DNA of 28,916 nucleotides from Nitrososphaerota archaeon. Lineage in GTDB: Archaea; Thermoproteota; Nitrososphaeria; Nitrososphaerales; UBA183. Positions 21,319 to 28,908 of this stretch are shown here, in pieces. The position numbers and the translations under genes were made by a program. Within the stretch, counting starts at the first letter, position 1, and every line of letters begins with the position of its first letter. The stretch lies in assembly GCA_029785625.1 (NCBI GenBank), contig JAFLZI010000005.1, positions 1 to 28,916 of the forward strand, in the 5' to 3' direction. Under the pieces are notes generated by a model. The model saw nothing but the letters and a program-made list of their open reading frames with translations, was not told where the DNA came from and did not search any database.

Positions 21319-22569
21319 TCAGCGCAGCGACCCCTTCCACTGCCGAGGGACGCGCTCCGTGTAGACCACCTCCCTGGCGCCGACGAACTCCGAGAGCCGC
21401 TCGATGGTCTCGGCTAGCTCCCTCGAGACTTCGCTCCCCGCCGGGGCGCCTTTCTCTGCGTGGACCGAGTTGACGTGGAGCACCCCCTTCCGCTTGTCCA
21501 GCCAAGGGTCGATGCGCCCTATCAGGCGGTCGCCCCAGAGGATTGGCAGGACGTAGGTCCCGAACCTACGCTTCTCCTTCGGCAGGAACTGCTCCCTCAC
21601 GTAGTCGAAGCCGAAGAGCGCCTTCGTCCGGGCGATGCTGCTGACCAGGTTGTCGAAGGGAGGGAGCAGCGCCATGCGGGGTCGCCAGGCGTCGGACACC
21701 GCCGAGCCGAGCAGCGGGAGGTCCCTCTCGTGGATGTACCTCGGCCCGTTGCGACCGAGCCCCTCCACGCTGATCCGGCGGATGACGGACTCGCCCTCTA
21801 GACTGGCGAGGGTCTTCCGCAGTGTCCTGTAGCGGCCCCGGGGGAAGTAGTAGTTCACCTCGGAAGCCGTTGCCGTGCCGAGGGCCAGGATAGCCCTCTC
21901 GGCCGCCCGGCGCTCGTACTCTCCTTCGGCCAGCGGCGCCGTCTTCACCCAGCGGGGGAGGAATCCCCCGGTGAGACCCCAGACGTTCCGGCTCCCCTGG
22001 TGCCCGACGACCATCACCTCACCGCTCATGTGGAGGTGGAACATCATCTCCTCGGCGTCGCTCGCGGGCGCCCAGTCCCCCTCGTTCCTCGCTGTCCTGA
22101 GGTGCTCTTCGAACTGGCTTACAAGGAGGGGCCCCTTTGAAAGCGCCCTGAGCATCGCCCGCTTCAGCGCCCTGCGCGAGGCGAGGAACTCCGCGGCCTC
22201 CGCGCTCTGAGGCTTCCAAGACCCAGCGAGGGAGCCAGGGTAGCGCTTCATCAGAGAGGCGTAGATCGGGTAGTCCTCGGTGAGCACGATCGAAGCGAAG
22301 GGGAGCCAGTGCTCGAAGAGCTTCTTCTCGTCCCAGAGGAGCCCCTCGAGGTCTGAGGGCCGGAATCCGCCGAGCCTGGCCCAGATGGAGAGGAGGTGTG
22401 AAGGGGCGACCACGGTCACAGGGTCCCACTGGACGTATGCCAGGTCCTTCACCAGGGACAGGATGTCGTCCCGGGTAGCTCTCTTCGGCGACCCGCCGAC
22501 CAGGCGCTGCTTGATGACGGTAAGGCGCCTTGCAGTCTCGAGGGAGACTGCGATGGCTGCGCCGGTCAA
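21319..22569 (-). CDS. YcaQ/AlkZ-like winged-helix DNA glycosylase
   Basis: This 416-aa protein of the HTH_42 (DUF1006) family repairs DNA by removing alkylated or crosslinked bases. The signature YVQWDPVTVVAPSHLLSIW contains Q47-W-D49, the Q-phi-D catalytic motif described for YcaQ-type enzymes, as opposed to Q-phi-Q of AlkZ. Downstream blocks LWDEKKLFEHWLPFAS, a DEEMMFHLHMSGEVMV-like winged helix (DAEEMMFHLHMSGEV), LLPPFDNLVSS and YVLPILWGDRLIGRIDP are typical of the family. TTG 22569 overlaps the stop of the upstream toroid gene (TTGA), so the two are co-translated. A role in interstrand crosslink or alkylation repair is inferred from the motif. Confidence 0.87.
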   Translation of the reverse strand: MTGAAIAVSLETARRLTVIKQRLVGGSPKRATRDDILSLVKDLAYVQWDPVTVVAPSHLLSIWARLGGFRPSDLEGLLWDEKKLFEHWLPFASIVLTEDYPIYASLMKRYPGSLAGSWKPQSAEAAEFLASRRALKRAMLRALSKGPLLVSQFEEHLRTARNEGDWAPASDAEEMMFHLHMSGEVMVVGHQGSRNVWGLTGGFLPRWVKTAPLAEGEYERRAAERAILALGTATASEVNYYFPRGRYRTLRKTLASLEGESVIRRISVEGLGRNGPRYIHERDLPLLGSAVSDAWRPRMALLPPFDNLVSSIARTKALFGFDYVREQFLPKEKRRFGTYVLPILWGDRLIGRIDPWLDKRKGVLHVNSVHAEKGAPAGSEVSRELAETIERLSEFVGAREVVYTERVPRQWKGSLR

Positions 22570-23570
22570 GCGCTGCCTCTCGCCCTTCCCTCAGCTAGGC
22601 GGCCCAGCACAGTCAGGGCCCTGAGGGTGATCATCTTGCTCGGCTTTCCTGCGACCTCCAGCGAGAAGGGGACCGCCGCCTGCTTTGGGTGTGCCCTGTT
22701 CCAACCCCCCTGCGGGCTGTCGGGGTCCGGGTTGACAGAGTCGAGGAGCCACCTGCCGTCCAGCATTCGCTTCTCCTTCAGGACCGAGACCGCGTAGTCC
22801 GTCCTTCTGTCGCCGGTGTAGCCCAGCGCTGTGATGAAGTCGAGGCCGACGAGCAGGTCGTAGTAGTAGTGCACCGGATAGTGGAACCGGTACCAGGGCT
22901 CATATCTTTCTCCCTGGCGGTGAAGCTCCCGCTGGAGGAAGAACTCCGCCCCCTTCTCGACGGCTCCCTTCATCCCCCGGGTCCACTTCTGGCGGGGGTA
23001 GACCGCGAAGGCGCTGAGTGGCTCCCAGGAGTCCAAGTTCCGCCCCCTCGCCCCGTCCCCGTAGTTGAAGCAGGACCACCCCCCGAGCTCCGACTGGTTC
23101 TCCACGAACCATTCGAATGCGCTCCTCACGCCGGGGTGGTCGACGTACCCGAACTTCACCAGTGCCCTGGCGGCGTTGCCTGTGGTGCAGAGGTGACCGC
23201 GGTTCGCGCCCCCCTCGCTCGACCCCGCGAAGCCCCCGTCCTTCGCAGCGAGCCGCTCGATCCACAGCCGGCAAGCCTTGTCAACCTTCGGGTCAGCCTT
23301 CGTCAGGCCGAGGTCGGAGAGCACCAGGAGCATCCAGTTCGTGGCCGTGTACTTCGGATGATAGAGGCTCCGCCCTTCTTCCCAGAATCCCCCCGGCTTC
23401 TGCCTGTCCAGTATCTCCTTCGCCCAGCCCCGGGCGGCGATGGCGGCCCGGGCCGCCCTGGCTTCAGAGCCGCCTTCGGGGACCCCGAGCAGTTCCGTTA
23501 GGGCGAGATACCTCACTGCGGGCTGGCTCTCCTCAAGAAGCCAGGCCACCACCGTGTCTTTCTGGCTCAT
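22566..23570 (-). CDS. Alpha/alpha-toroid protein with prenyltransferase/squalene-oxidase-like repeats
   Basis: This 334-aa protein consists of helical repeats of the terpene-cyclase/prenyltransferase type. Markers are QKPGGFWEEGRSLYHPKYT, NWMLLVLSDLGL, LAAKDGGFAGSSEGG, CTTGNAARALVKFG, NQSELGGWSCFN and, near the end, GRWLLDSVNPDPDSPQGGWN. The repeated G-G-[FW] turns are diagnostic of the fold. No DxDD or other cyclase acid motif is visible, so it is probably not a terpene cyclase. Similar proteins occur as uncharacterised single genes in archaea and actinobacteria. ATG 23570 follows its own TATA-like box; translation continues into the DNA glycosylase. Function unknown; a scaffold or binding role is possible. 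Confidence 0.72.
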   Translation of the reverse strand: MSQKDTVVAWLLEESQPAVRYLALTELLGVPEGGSEARAARAAIAARGWAKEILDRQKPGGFWEEGRSLYHPKYTATNWMLLVLSDLGLTKADPKVDKACRLWIERLAAKDGGFAGSSEGGANRGHLCTTGNAARALVKFGYVDHPGVRSAFEWFVENQSELGGWSCFNYGDGARGRNLDSWEPLSAFAVYPRQKWTRGMKGAVEKGAEFFLQRELHRQGERYEPWYRFHYPVHYYYDLLVGLDFITALGYTGDRRTDYAVSVLKEKRMLDGRWLLDSVNPDPDSPQGGWNRAHPKQAAVPFSLEVAGKPSKMITLRALTVLGRLAEGRARGSA

Positions 23571-23588
23571 GCCGGAAGCCGCTCTCGA

Positions 23589-23598
23589 GGATATCTCT
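23589..23598 (-). promoter_or_regulatory. TATA-like box for the toroid-glycosylase pair
   Basis: On the minus strand it reads AGAGATATCC, centred about 24 nt before ATG 23570. It lies inside the 40-nt gap after the esterase gene, so the pair may be transcribed independently. Confidence 0.5.
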
Positions 23599-23610
23599 TT
23601 CGGGCCCGCC

Positions 23611-24309
23611 CTAGGAGAGAGCCACCAGGTCCTCGGCCGTCTCCCTGGGGTTGGTTATCATCGGCCAGTGCCCGGTCTCGATCTTCTTGTACGGTCCATC
23701 CAGATTCCCCCACTTCCCGGCGATGATGTCGTCCACCGGGTCCCCGCCCAGGGTGCAGAAGACATATGATTCCTTGACCCCATCGTAGTTCTCGGACAGG
23801 GTTATGGGGTCCTTCGCGAGTCTTATCGGGAAGGGTGTGGCCAAGGACATGAACCACTTCCTCTTCGCGCCGACGACGTCCTTGCCTATGGTGTCTATGG
23901 TCAGCTCGGTCAGCGGGATCCCCAGCCCGTCCGGGGTGAGAGAGTGGAACTCTTCCGTCGGGTCGAAGCTCGCCTGAGGGGTCCTGACCCGCTCGGGTCT
24001 GGAGGCGTCGAGGTAGATCACTCTCTTCACCCTTTCGTGGACCCTGTCGGAGACCGCCGCAGCTACCTTCCCCGCGAAGCTGTGGCCTACCAGGACGAAG
24101 TCGTCTAGCTCATTGTACTTTATGACATTCAGCACGTCGGTTACGGCGGTCTCCATCCCGACGTCCCTGGACATGAGGTGGACCCTTTCCCCCATCCCCG
24201 TCAGGGTCACCGGGTAGGCTTCGTGGCCCCCCCTCTGAAGGTAGGCGACTACGTCCTTCCAAGCCCAGGCCCCCAGCCATGCTCCGGGCACCAGCACGTA
24301 CTTCGTCAT
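23611..24309 (-). CDS. Alpha/beta-hydrolase, EstC/methyl-esterase-like
   Basis: This 232-aa lipase-like hydrolase keeps a full catalytic triad. The oxyanion block is YVLVPGAWLGAWAW near the N-terminus, the nucleophile elbow is VLVGHSFAGKVAAAV (G-H-S-F-A-G), and the histidine is in KIETGHWPMITNP at the C-terminus. The PGAWxGAWxW start resembles plant salicylate/jasmonate methyl-esterases, hydroxynitrile lyases and bacterial EstC. It likely cleaves a small ester; substrate unknown. A leaderless start at ATG 24309 is supported by a TATA-like box. Confidence 0.88.
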   Translation of the reverse strand: MTKYVLVPGAWLGAWAWKDVVAYLQRGGHEAYPVTLTGMGERVHLMSRDVGMETAVTDVLNVIKYNELDDFVLVGHSFAGKVAAAVSDRVHERVKRVIYLDASRPERVRTPQASFDPTEEFHSLTPDGLGIPLTELTIDTIGKDVVGAKRKWFMSLATPFPIRLAKDPITLSENYDGVKESYVFCTLGGDPVDDIIAGKWGNLDGPYKKIETGHWPMITNPRETAEDLVALS

Positions 24310-24330
24310 GGCGGCAGTTTGCGCCTCCGA

Positions 24331-24340
24331 CTACATAAGC
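24331..24340 (-). promoter_or_regulatory. TATA-like box for the esterase gene
   Basis: On the minus strand it reads GCTTATGTAG, centred about 26 nt before ATG 24309. Confidence 0.55.
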
Positions 24341-24460
24341 GTCCGGGGGCTTTGTGAACCCCTCTGAGGGGGCTGCGCGAAACTGTCCCGCCCCAAGGCT
24401 CCCCGGAGGCGCGATGGGGAGCGCCCGCTGGCGTGTCAACAAAAAGAGACGCAGGAGAGC

Positions 24461-24470
24461 GTTGATATAC
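24461..24470 (+). promoter_or_regulatory. TATA-like box for the purine operon
   Basis: GTTGATATAC follows an A-rich stretch (CAACAAAAAGAGAC at about 24438-24450). It is centred about 40 nt before TTG 24506, predicting a leader of around 14 nt. Confidence 0.5.
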
Positions 24471-24505
24471 CCGACGCGAGCCCCGATTTCGGCAAGGCCC
24501 CAACC

Positions 24506-25606
24506 TTGCCGAGAAGCTTTCTCAGGAAACTCGACGACGCCCAGGACGTGTTCACATTCAGGGACTTCATCCTCCTCCCCGGGAGGAGCGAAGTCGAGCC
24601 CAGCGGCATAGACCTCTCGGCGAAGCTGACCAAGAACATAGGGGTGAAGGTCCCGCTGGTCTCGTCCCCCATGGACTCGGTCACGGAGTGGAGGCTCGCC
24701 CTCGAGATGGCTAGGCTGGGTGGGGTGGGAGCCATTCATAGGAACATGCCCGTAGAGAGGCAGGTGGAGCAGGCGAAGAAGGTGAAGGCGGCCGGGGGGG
24801 AGGTCCTGAGCGCGGATGGGAAGGGGAGGCCCCTGGTGGGGGCGTCCGTCTCCCCCCTTGACGCGGAGAGGTGCAAGGCCTTGGACAGGGTCGTCGACTT
24901 CCTGGTCGCGGACGTCGCGCACTTCCACACCTCCAAGGTCATGGAGGCGGCAAGGAGGGTCATCCCGGACCTGTCTTCGGACTTCATCGCCGGGAACGTT
25001 GGGACGAGCCAGGCGGCCTTCGACATCGTCGACGAGCTCCCGAGGGTCGACGGGTTCAGGGCCGGGATCGGCTCGGGTTCGATCTGCATCACCTCGGAGG
25101 TCACCAGGGTGGGGTCTCCGACCCTCTTCGCGGTGGCACAGGTGGCCAGCGCCCTGGAGGAGAGGGGCCTGGACATCCCCATCGTCGCCGACGGAGGGAT
25201 ACGGGGGCCCGGGGACGCGGCCCTCGCCTTCGCAGCCGGCGCTTCGGTGGCCATGCTAGGCTCCATGCTCGCCGGGACCGATGAGTCCCCGAGCGCGCGG
25301 GTGACGAAGGGGGGGAAGAGGTACAAGGTCCACAGAGGGATGGCGAGCGCGGCCGCGCGCAAGGTCAGGTTCGCCATCGACAGGTACAGCGTCCCAGCCA
25401 AGGGGCTGGACGAGGGGGTGGAGGCATACGTCCCCTACGTCGGGGGGGCGGAGAAGGTCGTGGCCAGGATGGAGAACGGGCTCAGGGCGGCCTTCGGGTA
25501 CGCCGGGGCGAAGAGCGTGCGCGAGATGTGGACCAAGGCGGCCTTCGGCTCGGTGAGCGCCGTCGGCGCCACGGAGCTCGGGGCGCACTCCATCGAGGTG
25601 AAGTGA
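24506..25606 (+). CDS. guaB: IMP dehydrogenase lacking CBS domains
   Basis: This enzyme oxidises IMP to XMP with NAD+, the committed step to GMP. It is 366 aa, while most IMPDHs are about 480-500 aa with two CBS domains. Here the barrel runs straight from VSSPMDSVTEWRLALEMA through GGVGAIHRNMP to the core, with no CBS insertion. The catalytic cysteine is C194 in GSGSICITSEVT; the IMP phosphate site is VADGGIRGPGD (227-237). The R293-Y294 pair in the flap (IDRYS), followed by EGVEAYVPYVG, is the Arg-Tyr water-activating pair of IMPDH and argues against GMP reductase. CITSEV, where most have CTTRxV, is unusual. TTG start; guaA begins in the stop codon (TGATG). Confidence 0.88.
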   Translation: MPRSFLRKLDDAQDVFTFRDFILLPGRSEVEPSGIDLSAKLTKNIGVKVPLVSSPMDSVTEWRLALEMARLGGVGAIHRNMPVERQVEQAKKVKAAGGEVLSADGKGRPLVGASVSPLDAERCKALDRVVDFLVADVAHFHTSKVMEAARRVIPDLSSDFIAGNVGTSQAAFDIVDELPRVDGFRAGIGSGSICITSEVTRVGSPTLFAVAQVASALEERGLDIPIVADGGIRGPGDAALAFAAGASVAMLGSMLAGTDESPSARVTKGGKRYKVHRGMASAAARKVRFAIDRYSVPAKGLDEGVEAYVPYVGGAEKVVARMENGLRAAFGYAGAKSVREMWTKAAFGSVSAVGATELGAHSIEVK

Positions 25607-27150
25607 TGGACCAAGACCTGACGGGCGGGATAGCGGTCCTCGACTTCGGGGGGCAGTACGCCCACCTGATCTGCCGGAGGGTCAGGGGCCTGGGGGTGTA
25701 CGCCGCCCTGCTCCCGCACGGCACCACGCTGGCGGAGCTGGAGAGGGCCGGGGTCTCAGGGGTGATCCTCTCCGGAGGCCCGTCGAGCGTCTACGCCCCC
25801 GGCGCCCCCCATGCGGACCCGGAGATCTTCGGCGGCAAGATCCCCATCCTCGGGATCTGCTATGGGTACCAGCTGATGGTGAAGGCTCACGGGGGAGAGG
25901 TCGCCGGTGCGGGCAGGAGGGAGTACGGGAGGTCCAGGGTCAGGGTCACCGAGGCCGGGGGGCTGTTCGAAGGGGTGGACGGAGGGGGGCTCGTGGCCTG
26001 GATGAGCCACTCCGACTCGGCGACGAAGATCCCGCCGTCGATGGAGGTCCTCGCCGCGTCCGATGGGTCCCCCTACGCGGCCGTGAGGCTTTCAGGCGGG
26101 GAACAGTATGGGGTCCAGTTCCACCCCGAGGTCTCCCACACCGAGAAGGGAGAGAGGCTCCTCTCCAACTTCGTCCTTGGGGTCTGCGGGGCCGAGCGGA
26201 AGTGGAGCATGCGGGGCTTCCTCCAAAGGTCGGTGGAGGAGCTCTCGAAGCTCGACGGGACCGTCCTCTGCGCGGTATCAGGCGGCGTAGACTCCTCGGT
26301 GGTGGCGGCGATCCTGTCGAAGGCCGTCGGCGCCAGGCTCAGGTGCGTCTTCATCGACACCGGCCTCCTCAGAGAGGGGGAGAAGGAGAAGGTCCAGGGG
26401 GTCCTCGGAAGGGACCTCGGGCTTCGCGTGACATTCATCGACGCCTCGGATAGGTTCCTCGGGGCCCTGGAGGGGGTGGCCGACCCCGAGGAGAAGAGGA
26501 GGGCGGTGGGGAAGACCTTCGCGGACGTCTTCGAGGAGTTCGCGCGTGAGGAGGGACCCTTCGTCCACCTCGCACAGGGGACGCTGTACCCGGACGTGAT
26601 AGAGAGCGGCAGGTCCACGGGGCCCGCCGCGGTGATCAAGACCCACCACAACGTCGGAGGGCTCCCCCCGGGGCTCTCGATGCGGACGGTCGAGCCGCTC
26701 CGGGAGCTGTACAAGGACGAGGTCAGGGAGCTCGGGGGGCTCCTCGGACTCCCGGAGTCGGCCCTGAAGAGGCACCCGTTCCCAGGGCCGGGGCTCGCGG
26801 TGAGGGTCCTTGGGGAGGTGACCGCGGAGAAGCTCGGCGTCTGCAGGGGGGCGAGCAGGATAGTGGAGGAGGTTCTGGAGGAGGACGGGGCATACTCCGA
26901 GGCCTGGCAGGCCTTCGCCTACGTGGGGGACGACAAGGTCACGGGGGTCTTGGGGGACGAGAGGAGGTACGGGTTCCAGGTGGTGGTCAAGGTCGTGGAG
27001 TCAGTCGACGGGATGACGGCGGATTGGAGCAGGCTCGACCTCGGGACATTGGAGAAGATCTCGACCAGGATCACCAACGAGGTGCAGGGAGTTGTGGCGG
27101 TCGCCTACAACCTCTCGTCAAAGCCCCCGGCCACCATCGAGCCCCAGTGA
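25606..27150 (+). CDS. guaA: GMP synthase (glutamine-hydrolysing), fused two-domain form
   Basis: This 514-aa enzyme converts XMP to GMP using ATP and glutamine ammonia. Residues about 8-195 are the class I glutamine amidotransferase: FGGQYAHLICRR, GICYGYQLM with nucleophile C85, and QFHPEV (H173, E175). From about 200 is the ATP-pyrophosphatase domain: P-loop VSGGVDSSV, FIDTGLLREGE, AQGTLYPDVIESG, KTHHNVGGLPPG and HPFPGPGLAVR. The C-terminal dimerisation part ends SKPPATIEPQ. Many archaea encode the two halves as separate genes; here they are one. The start ATG 25606 shares its A with the guaB stop, and an upstream in-frame GTG at 25528 is inside guaB and rejected. Confidence 0.95.
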   Translation: MDQDLTGGIAVLDFGGQYAHLICRRVRGLGVYAALLPHGTTLAELERAGVSGVILSGGPSSVYAPGAPHADPEIFGGKIPILGICYGYQLMVKAHGGEVAGAGRREYGRSRVRVTEAGGLFEGVDGGGLVAWMSHSDSATKIPPSMEVLAASDGSPYAAVRLSGGEQYGVQFHPEVSHTEKGERLLSNFVLGVCGAERKWSMRGFLQRSVEELSKLDGTVLCAVSGGVDSSVVAAILSKAVGARLRCVFIDTGLLREGEKEKVQGVLGRDLGLRVTFIDASDRFLGALEGVADPEEKRRAVGKTFADVFEEFAREEGPFVHLAQGTLYPDVIESGRSTGPAAVIKTHHNVGGLPPGLSMRTVEPLRELYKDEVRELGGLLGLPESALKRHPFPGPGLAVRVLGEVTAEKLGVCRGASRIVEEVLEEDGAYSEAWQAFAYVGDDKVTGVLGDERRYGFQVVVKVVESVDGMTADWSRLDLGTLEKISTRITNEVQGVVAVAYNLSSKPPATIEPQ

Positions 27151-27154
27151 GAGC

Positions 27155-28141
27155 ATGGCCAACAGGGGACCCAGGATGAAGCTGGCCGAGCTGCACGTCC
27201 ACCTCGGCGGTTCGGTGGACCCAGCGGTGATGTGGGAGATCGCCCACGCCCAGGGGATCAGGCTCCCCACCAAGGACTACTGGAGGTTCGTCGACATGGT
27301 CACGGTGGACGGGTCGAAGGGGAAGACGTTCGAGGAGTACCTGGCGCTCTTCCACTGGACGGAGCTCATCCAGTCGAGCCCCCTCGCCATCGAGAGGTCT
27401 GTGTACCAGACCATCGCCGGGGCCTACAGGAAGAACAACATCACCCTCCTCGAGCTCCGGTTCAACCCCATGAAGAGGAACAGGGGAGGGGAGCAGGACC
27501 TGGACCAGATCATGATGGCTGCCGTGAGGGGACTGGACAGGGCGTCCCTGGAGTATCCGGTAAGGACCGGTCTGATCGTCTGCCTGGACAGGACCTTCGA
27601 CCGGAGGCTGAACGAGATACTCGTGGACAAAGCGATCCTATTCTCCAACAGAGGGGTCGTAGGGATCGACATAGCCGGGCCCGCCAGCAAGGGGTTCAGG
27701 TATGCGGACTACGCCGCGACCTTCAGCCGGGCGAGGCGGGAGGGTCTCGGCCTCACGGTCCACGCCGGGGAGGACGAAGGGCACGAGTCGGTGCGCGAGG
27801 TCCTCGAGCGCCTGGAGCCTGACAGGGTGGGCCACGGGGTGAGGGCCACCGAGGACGAAGGGACCATGGACATGCTCGTGCGGAGCGGCGCCGTCCTCGA
27901 GGTCTGCCCGACGTCGAACCTCAGCACCGGGGTGCTGGGCGGGATGGGCGAGTTGAAGCGCGTCTTCAGGACGCTGAAGTCCCACGGGGCGAAGTTCACA
28001 ATCAACACCGACGGACCGGAGATGCTGAAGACCAACCTCCGCAAGGAGATGGACTTCCTTGTGAGGAACGGGATCCTCTCCCCCGCCGAGGCCCAGGAGG
28101 CCAACAGGGTGGCGTTCGAGGCCTCCTTCGTCAAGGGCTGA
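27155..28141 (+). CDS. Adenosine-deaminase-like amidohydrolase
   Basis: This 328-aa TIM-barrel metal enzyme is of the ADA/AMP deaminase family. It has the zinc motif ELHVHLGGS (H14, H16), TVHAGE (H203, catalytic E206), VGHGV (H227) and the last zinc aspartate in INTDGPEM (D286). In true adenosine deaminases that motif is TDDP, with the second Asp contacting the purine ring; here it is glycine (G287), so specificity may differ from adenosine. The N-terminal helical insert (about 35-75) is retained. It lies 4 nt after guaA in the same operon, so purine salvage (amino-purine to oxo-purine) is the natural inference. ATG 27155 or ATG 27176 could start it. Confidence 0.85.
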   Translation: MANRGPRMKLAELHVHLGGSVDPAVMWEIAHAQGIRLPTKDYWRFVDMVTVDGSKGKTFEEYLALFHWTELIQSSPLAIERSVYQTIAGAYRKNNITLLELRFNPMKRNRGGEQDLDQIMMAAVRGLDRASLEYPVRTGLIVCLDRTFDRRLNEILVDKAILFSNRGVVGIDIAGPASKGFRYADYAATFSRARREGLGLTVHAGEDEGHESVREVLERLEPDRVGHGVRATEDEGTMDMLVRSGAVLEVCPTSNLSTGVLGGMGELKRVFRTLKSHGAKFTINTDGPEMLKTNLRKEMDFLVRNGILSPAEAQEANRVAFEASFVKG

Positions 28142-28150
28142 CAAACGCAA

Positions 28151-28160
28151 AGGTTTGAAA
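28151..28160 (+). promoter_or_regulatory. Weak TATA-like element before the last gene
   Basis: AGGTTTGAAA is centred about 22 nt before GTG 28177. The gene may be transcribed both from here and by read-through from the purine operon. Confidence 0.3.
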
Positions 28161-28176
28161 GGAGACCCCACCGGGC

Positions 28177-28908
28177 GTGTCGAAGTTGGAGCCAGCGGAG
28201 AAGGAGGTCGCGGTCGGGGAGTACAAGGTCAACTACGCTTCTTTGGGGAACGGCGAGCCTCTCATCCTGCTTCACGGGAGCGAGTCGAAGGAGAGCTGGA
28301 GGGTGTGGGAGCCCCTGCTCCCTCTCGGGGACACCTACAGGGTCATCGCGCCGGACCTGCTGGGCTACGGGCGCTCCTCGAAGCCCCTGGAGACCCCCGA
28401 CCACAGGTCCCAGGCGCACATGCTCAAGGACCTGGCGGACAGGCTGGGGGTGCAGCGGACGGCCATGCTCGGAGGGGGCTGGGGGGGCCAGGTAGCCATC
28501 GAGTTCGCGCTGGAGTGGCCCGACAGCGTCAGCTCCCTGGTTCTGGTAGCCAGCGCCTATGACACCGAGCAGCTCCCCAGGCTGAAGAAGCTGAGGAAGC
28601 CGACCCTGATAATCTACGCCGAAGACGACATGGTCACCCAGCTGAAGGCGGGGTATCTCCTGAGGGACGCCATTGGCACCTCGAGGCTGGAGGTCCTGGA
28701 GCCGGTGGCCAGGGACCCCAGATACGACTTCCGCATGTCCCACAGGCTCCAGAAGTTCAGGGGCCCGCAGGTGCTGCAGCTGGCCAGGTCCTTCCTCTCC
28801 AGGCCCTCGGCCATGGTCGCGGAGCCCCCCGAGCTGGAGAACGAGCTCCGCGGGCAGGCGCTGAGGAAGGAAGACGAGAAGGACGGGGCCATCTGGAAGA
28901 AGAGCTAG
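28177..28908 (+). CDS. Alpha/beta-hydrolase fold protein without nucleophile serine
   Basis: This 243-aa protein follows the alpha/beta-hydrolase layout: PLILLHGSESKESWRVWEPL (oxyanion HGS, 33-35), YRVIAPDLLGYGRSSKP, the nucleophile-elbow position, LVLVASAY, then PTLIIYAEDDMV holding the acid residue. At the elbow the usual G-x-S-x-G reads MLGGGWGGQVAIEFALEWP, so the serine is glycine (G101). No Cys or Asp replaces it, and the usual C-terminal GHxP histidine is also missing. There is no lid domain, and the C-terminus is a charged tail. It is likely a non-catalytic or differently catalytic member. It follows the purine operon by 35 nt; a link is unproven. Confidence 0.82.
   Translation: MSKLEPAEKEVAVGEYKVNYASLGNGEPLILLHGSESKESWRVWEPLLPLGDTYRVIAPDLLGYGRSSKPLETPDHRSQAHMLKDLADRLGVQRTAMLGGGWGGQVAIEFALEWPDSVSSLVLVASAYDTEQLPRLKKLRKPTLIIYAEDDMVTQLKAGYLLRDAIGTSRLEVLEPVARDPRYDFRMSHRLQKFRGPQVLQLARSFLSRPSAMVAEPPELENELRGQALRKEDEKDGAIWKKS

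Noticed and set aside
25528..25605. Extended start of guaA inside guaB
   Set aside because: The extra residues are an arginine/glycine-rich shadow of guaB; ATG 25606 gives the correct amidotransferase N-terminus.
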